DNA of 53,309 nt from Frigoribacterium sp. Leaf186 (lineage in GTDB: Bacteria > Actinomycetota > Actinomycetes > Actinomycetales > Microbacteriaceae): contig NZ_LMPQ01000001.1 in NCBI RefSeq assembly GCF_001423905.1, forward strand, positions 900,808-954,116, written 5' to 3'. A program made the translations under genes and the position numbers. A model generated the notes under the pieces. It saw only the letters and a program-made list of their open reading frames with translations, was not told the origin of the DNA and did not search any database. This document shows, one piece after another, positions 45,905-53,309 of this stretch (positions are counted from its first letter, which is position 1; each line of letters begins with the position of its first letter).

Positions 45905-47092
45905 TCAGAACAGCCGCGGCTGCGTGGACCGGGCACCGCCCGGGAGCTCGTGGGCGATCAACGCCCGTGGTGGCCCTGCCGGCCTCGTGTCGACGTCCGC
46001 GCCCGTGGCGGTGCCGGCGCCCGTGCCGATGCCTGTGCCGGCTCCGGTGCCCCGACCGTTCAGTCCCATCAACCGCAGCGAGCGCGCGCTGTCGTCGAGG
46101 GCCGCCGAACGCATCGACCCGGTGGACGGATCGGCTCGCCCCTTCTCGAGGCCGTACTCGCGGAGCAACGGACGCAGGCGGGCCGCCAGCCAGGAGCGGT
46201 AGCCCGTCGGGGCGTAGGTGCCGTGAGCGTAGAGCGCTCGGTACTTCGGCACGAGCTCGGGGTGCTCACGGTCGAGCCAGGAGAACCACCACTCTTTGAC
46301 GCCGGGCTTGAGGTGCAGCGCGCTGTACATGACGCTGGAGGCGCCCGAGTCGCGGACGGCGGCCAGCGCCGCGTGCAGGTGGTCGAGCCCGTCGGTGAGG
46401 TAGGGCAACACGGGCATCATGAACACCGAGCACGACAGCCCGAGGTCGCGAGCCGCCGAGACGGTGGCCAGGCGGGCTGCGGTCGTCGGCGTGCCCGGCT
46501 CGACCGACTGCTGCAGGTCGTCGTCGTAGATCGCGACGGACATGGCCAGGTCGACGGGCACGTGCTGCGCCGCCTCGGCGAGCAGGGCCAGGTCGCGCCG
46601 CAGCAGCGTGCCCTTCGTGAGGATGCTGAACGGCGTGCCCGAGTCGGCCAGGGCCGCGATGATGCCGGGCATGAGCCGGTAGCGCCCCTCGGCCCGCTGG
46701 TACGGGTCGGTGTTGGTGCCGAGGGCCACCGGGTGGTGCTGCCACGTCGGACGGTGCAGCTCGCGCGCGAGCACCTCGGCGACGTTCACCTTGACGACGA
46801 TCTGCCGGTCGAAGTCGTCGCCGCCGTCGAGGTCGAGGTACTCGTGGGTGGGACGGGCGAAGCAGTAGACACAAGCGTGGCTGCACCCCCGGTACGGGTT
46901 GATCGTCCAGCCGAAGGGAAGAGCCGAGTCGCCGCCCGGGACGCGGTTCAGGGCACTCTTCGCGACGACCTCGTGGAAGGTCACCCCCGCGAACTCGGGC
47001 GTGGTGACCGAGGTGATGAGGTTGTTCAGGCGCGCCAGGCCGGGCAGGGCCGACGCCTTCTCGGTGTCGACCGCTTGCTCGGACCATCGCAT
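45905..47092 (-). CDS. Radical SAM protein, Rv2578c/SplB-like family
   Basis: Radical SAM enzyme of 395 residues; the [4Fe-4S] motif CxxxCxxC is in NPYRGCSHACVYCFARP. Other blocks: VALGTNTDPYQRAEG, FSILTKGTLLRRDLALL and SVAIYDDDLQQSVEPGTP. This matches the COG1533 (SplB, DNA repair photolyase-like) proteins, named for spore photoproduct lyase, though actinobacterial members have no proven substrate. A 50-residue tail contains a Gly/Thr repeat (GTGAGTGIGTGAG). The ATG at 47092 was chosen because a LexA box ends only 10 nt upstream. Confidence 0.88.
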   Translation of the reverse strand: MRWSEQAVDTEKASALPGLARLNNLITSVTTPEFAGVTFHEVVAKSALNRVPGGDSALPFGWTINPYRGCSHACVYCFARPTHEYLDLDGGDDFDRQIVVKVNVAEVLARELHRPTWQHHPVALGTNTDPYQRAEGRYRLMPGIIAALADSGTPFSILTKGTLLRRDLALLAEAAQHVPVDLAMSVAIYDDDLQQSVEPGTPTTAARLATVSAARDLGLSCSVFMMPVLPYLTDGLDHLHAALAAVRDSGASSVMYSALHLKPGVKEWWFSWLDREHPELVPKYRALYAHGTYAPTGYRSWLAARLRPLLREYGLEKGRADPSTGSMRSAALDDSARSLRLMGLNGRGTGAGTGIGTGAGTATGADVDTRPAGPPRALIAHELPGGARSTQPRLF

Positions 47093-47101
47093 GAGCCCAT
47101 T

Positions 47102-47115
47102 CGAACACACGTTCG
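47102..47115 (-). promoter_or_regulatory. LexA (SOS) box
   Basis: CGAACACACGTTCG matches the actinobacterial LexA consensus CGAACRNRYGTTYG at every specified base and extends as TTCGAACACACGTTCGAA (47100-47117). It lies 10-23 nt upstream of the radical SAM gene start, where a repressor would block transcription. This predicts induction by DNA damage. Confidence 0.85.
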
Positions 47116-47195
47116 AACGGGGGTCAAGCCGGCGCGACGAGCAAACGTCGTCCCGACCGGGCCGGGCACGGAGACCGCGGGGTGAGCGGAGAACG

Positions 47196-48674
47196 TCAGG
47201 CGTGGATGCCCAGCGCCTCCGCGGTCGCCCCGATGGTCGAGGCCGCACGTCGCTCGTCGGACGACAGGTCGTCGCCGTAGGTCGGGATCATCGCGTTGAG
47301 GCGGGGCTTCCAGGCCGCGATGCGGTCGGGGAAGCACCGTTCGAGCACGGTGAGCATGATCGGCACGGCGGTCGACGCACCGGGCGACGCGCCGAGCAGA
47401 CCGGCGATGGTGCCGTCGCCGGCCGTGATGACCTCGGTGCCGAACTGCAGCACGCCGCCCTTCTTCGCGTCCTTCTTGATGACCTGCACGCGCTGACCGG
47501 CCGTGATGCGGTACCAGTCCTTCGGGTCGGCGTCGGGCATGAACTCGCGCAGGGACTCGAACTTGGTCTGCTTGCTCGCCGCGAGCTGGCCCACGAGGTA
47601 CTTCACCAGCGACAGGTTCGCGAGGCCGGCCCGGATCATCGGGTACAGGTTGTGCGGGCGGATCGAGGCGAAGAGGTCGAGCATCGAGCCGTGCTTCAAG
47701 AACTTGGGGCTGAACCCGGCGTACGGCCCGAACATCAGGCTGGCCTGGCCGTCGACCACGCGCGTGTCGAGGTGCGGCACCGACATCGGCGGCGACCCCA
47801 CGGCGGCCTTGCCGTAGACCTTGGCCTGGTGCTTGCCGACGACGACCGGGTCGTCGCACCGCAGGAACTCACCGCTCACCGGGAACCCGCCGAAGCCCTT
47901 GATCTCGTCGATGCCGGACTTCTGCAACAGGTGCAGGGCCCCGCCTCCGGCGCCGACGAACACGAACCGTGCGTCGACCGTCGTGGGGCTGCCACCCTTC
48001 GCGCGCAGGGCGACGCGCCAGGTGCCGTCGGGGAGCTTCGTGAGGTCGGTGACTCGGTGGTCGACCTCGAGGGTCGCGCCCTCGCCCTGCAGGTAGGTGA
48101 AGAGGAGGCGCGTGAGGGACCCGAAGTCGACGTCGGTGCCGGCCGCGATGCGGGTCGCGGCGATCGGCTGGCCCTCGGCCCGGCCCGGGATGAGCACGGG
48201 TGCCCACGACCGGATGACGGACGGATCGGTGCTGAACTCGAGCCCCTGGAACAGCGGGTGCTCGCGCAGCGCCTCGTGGCGCTTGCGGAGGTACTCGACG
48301 TTCTTCTCGCCCCAGACGAAGCTCATGTGCGGGGTCGAGTTGATGAAGGCGTCGGGCTGGGGCAGGGCGCCCTCGGCCACGAGGAACGACCAGAACTGGC
48401 GGGACACCTGGAACTGCTCGTTGACCTTGACGGCGCTCGAGGTGTCGATCGTGCCGTCGGCCCGCTCGGGCGTGTAGTTGAGCTCGCAGAGGGCCGAGTG
48501 GCCCGTGCCCGCGTTGTTCCAGGGGTTGCTCGACTCGAGGGCCACGTCGCCCAGGGCCTCGTAGATCTCGATCGTCCAGCTCGGCTCGAGCTGCTTGATC
48601 ATGGCACCGAGGGTGGCACTCATGATGCCGGCCCCGATGAGGGCTACGTCGACGGGCTTCTTCGCATCAGTCAC
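47196..48674 (-). CDS. mqo: Malate:quinone oxidoreductase
   Basis: FAD-dependent peripheral membrane enzyme, 492 residues, oxidising malate to oxaloacetate and passing electrons to quinone, thereby serving the TCA cycle alongside the sdh operon in this window. FAD fold near the start in VDVALIGAGIMSATLGAMI, then SSNPWNNAGTGHSALCELNYTP in pieces, IAAGTDVDFGSLTR and GASPGASTAVPIML. Length is normal. GTG at 48674 has no ribosome site; a -10-like TAGACT ends 7 nt upstream, so the message may be leaderless. Confidence 0.96.
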   Translation of the reverse strand: MTDAKKPVDVALIGAGIMSATLGAMIKQLEPSWTIEIYEALGDVALESSNPWNNAGTGHSALCELNYTPERADGTIDTSSAVKVNEQFQVSRQFWSFLVAEGALPQPDAFINSTPHMSFVWGEKNVEYLRKRHEALREHPLFQGLEFSTDPSVIRSWAPVLIPGRAEGQPIAATRIAAGTDVDFGSLTRLLFTYLQGEGATLEVDHRVTDLTKLPDGTWRVALRAKGGSPTTVDARFVFVGAGGGALHLLQKSGIDEIKGFGGFPVSGEFLRCDDPVVVGKHQAKVYGKAAVGSPPMSVPHLDTRVVDGQASLMFGPYAGFSPKFLKHGSMLDLFASIRPHNLYPMIRAGLANLSLVKYLVGQLAASKQTKFESLREFMPDADPKDWYRITAGQRVQVIKKDAKKGGVLQFGTEVITAGDGTIAGLLGASPGASTAVPIMLTVLERCFPDRIAAWKPRLNAMIPTYGDDLSSDERRAASTIGATAEALGIHA

Positions 48675-48681
48675 GGAGGTC

Positions 48682-48687
48682 AGTCTA
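48682..48687 (-). promoter_or_regulatory. -10 element for mqo (leaderless)
   Basis: TAGACT on the minus strand (48687-48682) ends 7 nt before the GTG at 48674. Nothing between them resembles a ribosome binding site. Confidence 0.55.
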
Positions 48688-48735
48688 GGCCTGGGCCCCG
48701 CCCGGGCCCCGGGTGCCCGACACGGGACGGACCCG

Positions 48736-48759
48736 GGGTTTCTCGACGTCGAGAGACCC
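48736..48759 (-). terminator. Palindrome after asd
   Basis: A 24-nt inverted repeat with 12-bp arms, one G-T pair and no spacer, centred on TCGACGTCGA, lies 43 nt after the asd stop on the minus strand. It may terminate ask-asd or act as an operator for mqo; the lack of a loop leaves this open. Confidence 0.5.
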
Positions 48760-48801
48760 GGTGACGTCGTCGACGCCCCGGTCCGCCCCCGTCGGAGCGC
48801 C

Positions 48802-51231
<2,430 letters not shown>

Positions 51232-51356
51232 GGTGACTCCTGGAGGGGGAACTGGGCGCGCCGGAGACCGGCTCACGCCTGCGTCCGGCGATTCTATTCG
51301 GTGTCGAGGGCGTGTGACGCACGTCGGGACGCGGGGCGTCGTCGTCGCCGCTCCCC

Positions 51357-51362
51357 TACGGT
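51357..51362 (+). promoter_or_regulatory. -10 element for the DUF1206 gene (leaderless)
   Basis: TACGGT ends 6 nt before the ATG at 51369. The linker GGAGCG could be a ribosome site on a longer transcript, but with this spacing a leaderless message is likely. Confidence 0.5.
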
Positions 51363-51368
51363 GGAGCG

Positions 51369-52178
51369 ATGCCCGACACCACCGACCAGGCCCGCGGCGC
51401 GGCCGACCGCCTGCAGGACAGCCGCGCACTCTCGACCGCGGCACGCATCGGGTTCGCCATGAACGGGCTGCTGCACGTCGTCATCGGCGTCATCGCCCTC
51501 GGCGTGGCCTTCGGCGGCGGCGGCGAGGCCGACCAGGGCGGGGCCCTCGGGCAGTTCGCCTCCCGCCCCGGCGGGGTGTTCCTGCTCTGGCTGATCGTCG
51601 TGGGGCTCTGGGGCCTCGGCCTGTTCCAACTGCTCGAGGCCGCGCTCGTCCGAGGTGGCGGCAAGGACGCCTGGGCCGACCGGGCGAAAGAGGGCGGCAA
51701 GGGAGTGGCCTACCTCGCCGTAGGCCTCACGGCATTCACCTTCGCCCGGGGGTCGTCGTCGGACAGCTCGGACCAGACGCAGACCCTGAGTGCCCGCCTC
51801 CTCGCCGTGCCCGGCGGCGTCGTGCTGCTCGTCGTCGTCGCCCTCGCCGTCGTGGCGATCGGGGGCTACTTCGTCGTCAAGGGCGTGAAGCAGAAGTTCC
51901 GCGACGACCTGGTGCTGCCGGGCGGCGCCGCCGGCCGGGGCACCATCGCGCTCGGCGTGACCGGCTACGTGGCGAAGGGGATCGCGCTGGCGGTCGTCGG
52001 GGTGCTGTTCGCGGTGGCCGCCGTGACCGCCGACCCGAGTGAGGCCACGGGACTCGACGGCGCGCTCAAGGCCCTGGCCGCCCTGCCGTTCGGCGTGGTC
52101 GTGCTGACCGCGGTCGCCGTGGGGCTCATGGCCTACGGCGTCTACTGCGTCGTGCGGGCGCGTCGCGCCCGACTCTGA
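51369..52178 (+). CDS. DUF1206 integral membrane protein
   Basis: A 269-residue membrane protein with three repeats of a two-helix unit: [47 protein letters not shown], and [25 protein letters not shown]. Each unit begins with a helix carrying G-x-(V/A)-x-(Y/N)-G. This is the DUF1206 pattern. Function unknown. It is oriented against ask (divergent) and recR (convergent), so it is a single-gene unit. Confidence 0.9.
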   Translation: MPDTTDQARGAADRLQDSRALSTAARIGFAMNGLLHVVIGVIALGVAFGGGGEADQGGALGQFASRPGGVFLLWLIVVGLWGLGLFQLLEAALVRGGGKDAWADRAKEGGKGVAYLAVGLTAFTFARGSSSDSSDQTQTLSARLLAVPGGVVLLVVVALAVVAIGGYFVVKGVKQKFRDDLVLPGGAAGRGTIALGVTGYVAKGIALAVVGVLFAVAAVTADPSEATGLDGALKALAALPFGVVVLTAVAVGLMAYGVYCVVRARRARL

Positions 52179-52217
52179 CCGGTCAGCGATTCCGGTGGGC
52201 CCAGGAGGCGCGGGTCG

Positions 52218-52817
52218 TCATTCGGAGACGAGCCGGCGGCCCTCGAAGGCCCGGCCGAGCGTGACCTCGTCGGCGTACTCGAGGTCGCCGCCGACGGGCA
52301 GGCCCGAGGCGAGGCGGGTGACGCGCAACCCGAACGGCGCGAGCATGCGCGACAGGTAGGTCGCCGTCGCCTCGCCCTCGAGGTTGGGGTCGGTGGCGAT
52401 GATGACCTCTTGGACGGTGTCGTCGGCCAGACGCTGGACCAGCTGACGGATGCGCAGGTCGTCGGGCCCGATGCCGTCGATGGGGCTGATCGCCCCGCCG
52501 AGCACGTGGTACAGCCCGCGGAACTCTCGGGTGCGCTCGATCGCCTGGACGTCTTTCGCCTCTTCGACCACGCAGATGGTGGCCGGCGAGCGGCGCGGGT
52601 CGCGGCAGATGTTGCAGGTCTCCTGCTCGCTGACGTTGCCGCAGATCTCGCAGAAACGCACCTTGGTCTTGACGTCGACCAGCAGTTCGGCGAGGCGCGA
52701 CGTGTCGAAGGACTCGTTCTGGACGATGTGGAACGCGATGCGCTGCGCCGACTTCGGCCCGATTCCCGGCAGGCGACCGAACTCGTCGATCAGCTCTTGG
52801 ACGATGCCTTCGTACAC
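52218..52817 (-). CDS. recR: Recombination mediator protein
   Basis: DNA repair protein of 199 residues that acts with RecF/RecO to load RecA at gaps. It has the helix-hairpin-helix [19 protein letters not shown], a Cys4 zinc finger ([16 protein letters not shown]), and the Toprim domain ([29 protein letters not shown] in pieces, [15 protein letters not shown]). GTG at 52817 lies 3 nt after the dnaX stop, so both are cotranscribed. Its stop (52218) touches a copy of the interspersed GC motif. Confidence 0.96.
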   Translation of the reverse strand: MYEGIVQELIDEFGRLPGIGPKSAQRIAFHIVQNESFDTSRLAELLVDVKTKVRFCEICGNVSEQETCNICRDPRRSPATICVVEEAKDVQAIERTREFRGLYHVLGGAISPIDGIGPDDLRIRQLVQRLADDTVQEVIIATDPNLEGEATATYLSRMLAPFGLRVTRLASGLPVGGDLEYADEVTLGRAFEGRRLVSE

Positions 52818-52820
52818 GCG

Positions 52821-53309
52821 TTACTCGCTTCTCTGAGGCGTGACCCGGGGGGCGATCGTCTCTTCTTCGATGAACTGGGCCCCGAGGATCTCGCGGACGA
52901 CGGCCTCGCCGTAGCGGGACCCCGTGGGGATGCCGCGGCGGGGGTCCCCGGTCGCCGCACGGCGTTCGGCGACGGACGGTCCGGCCGAGGCGGACGGGGT
53001 CGAGGGTGCCGACGTCGTCGGGGAGGGAGGGCCCGCGGGCCGCGCCACCGGGGTGCCGACGGCCTCGGCGGGCGGGGGCGCGGCGTCGACCGTCGGCACC
53101 CCACCGGGCGGCTCTTCGGTGATGTGCTCGGGTTCGTCGGGCTCGGGCGGCGCGCTCTGCGGGATCGGTGCGACGTCCCACCCGGTGACCGGCGCCGAGC
53201 CGGCCGGACGTCGGCCCGAGGTCGCCTCGGGCGAGGGCGCCGAGGCACCGGACGCGCGGGTCGACGTCGAGCGGGCGGCAGGCTCGGCGGCCGCCGCAGG
53301 TGTGGCAGG
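52821..53309 (-). CDS. dnaX: DNA polymerase III subunit gamma/tau, 3' end (partial)
   Basis: The last 162 codons of dnaX; the gene runs off the right edge. The visible part is a Pro/Ala/Asp-rich linker followed by the conserved end RYGEAVVREILGAQFIEEETIAPRVTP, typical of the C-terminus of actinobacterial DnaX. The AAA+ ATPase domains lie outside the window. The identification rests on that C-terminal block plus the dnaX-recR gene order. Confidence 0.85.
   Translation of the reverse strand, partial: PATPAAAAEPAARSTSTRASGASAPSPEATSGRRPAGSAPVTGWDVAPIPQSAPPEPDEPEHITEEPPGGVPTVDAAPPPAEAVGTPVARPAGPPSPTTSAPSTPSASAGPSVAERRAATGDPRRGIPTGSRYGEAVVREILGAQFIEEETIAPRVTPQRSE

Overview
The window is very GC-rich (roughly 70% or more by eye), densely packed and rich in GTG starts and 1-4 nt gene overlaps. 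Protein families and gene order point to an actinobacterium, most likely Microbacteriaceae (a Curtobacterium/Frigoribacterium/Clavibacter-type genome). No rRNA, phage, IS element or CRISPR array was seen; it reads as chromosomal core with short accessory patches.

Layout. 1-4973: a GT4 mannosyltransferase-like gene, then sdhCDAB (complex II) closed by a strong hairpin. 5005-7399: three or four genes of unrecognised function. 7462-14784: PtsI, a YihY/BrkB membrane protein, ExoIII, TrpS, then a GNAT-ribD-ribA overlapping set. 15037-19676: an MHS-type MFS transporter, an ABC exporter and a 3-hydroxyisobutyryl-CoA hydrolase-like gene, with two tandem-repeat patches. 19797-26272 (minus strand): a coupled nicotinamidase-GabD-Gfo/Idh operon, a D,D-carboxypeptidase, a second Gfo/Idh oxidoreductase and a secreted CAP-like protein. 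26491-31584 (minus): tRNA-Thr, TetR, HolB and TopA.

31744-41806 resembles, from memory, the Mycobacterium tuberculosis order Rv3644c...Rv3683: holB, topA, Tad/Flp pilus genes, 6C RNA, acs, RidA plus a DUF4177 protein, a PASTA-containing bifunctional PBP, a metallophosphoesterase and tRNA-Pro. The Tad locus is compact (TadA ATPase, a TadB-TadC-like fusion, DUF4244 pilin-like, TadE and TadE-like). A two-hairpin RNA with C6 loops between tadA and acs matches the 6C RNA class.

41977-53309: a minus-strand operon of histidine kinase, degenerate kinase-like membrane protein, LuxR-type response regulator and thymidine kinase; a radical SAM (SplB-like) gene behind a near-perfect LexA box; malate:quinone oxidoreductase; ask-asd, where ask has an internal start for a beta subunit; a DUF1206 membrane protein; recR; and the 3' end of dnaX.

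Candidate novelties are the paired kinase/degenerate-kinase system with a palindromic box upstream, a family of TGTACCCC boxes near tadA, the 6C RNA and the kinase operon, the unrecognised 5005-7399 module, and a short interspersed motif (GGTCAGGAGGCGCGGG). Several genes have a TANNNT hexamer 6-7 nt before the start codon, which suggests leaderless transcripts.
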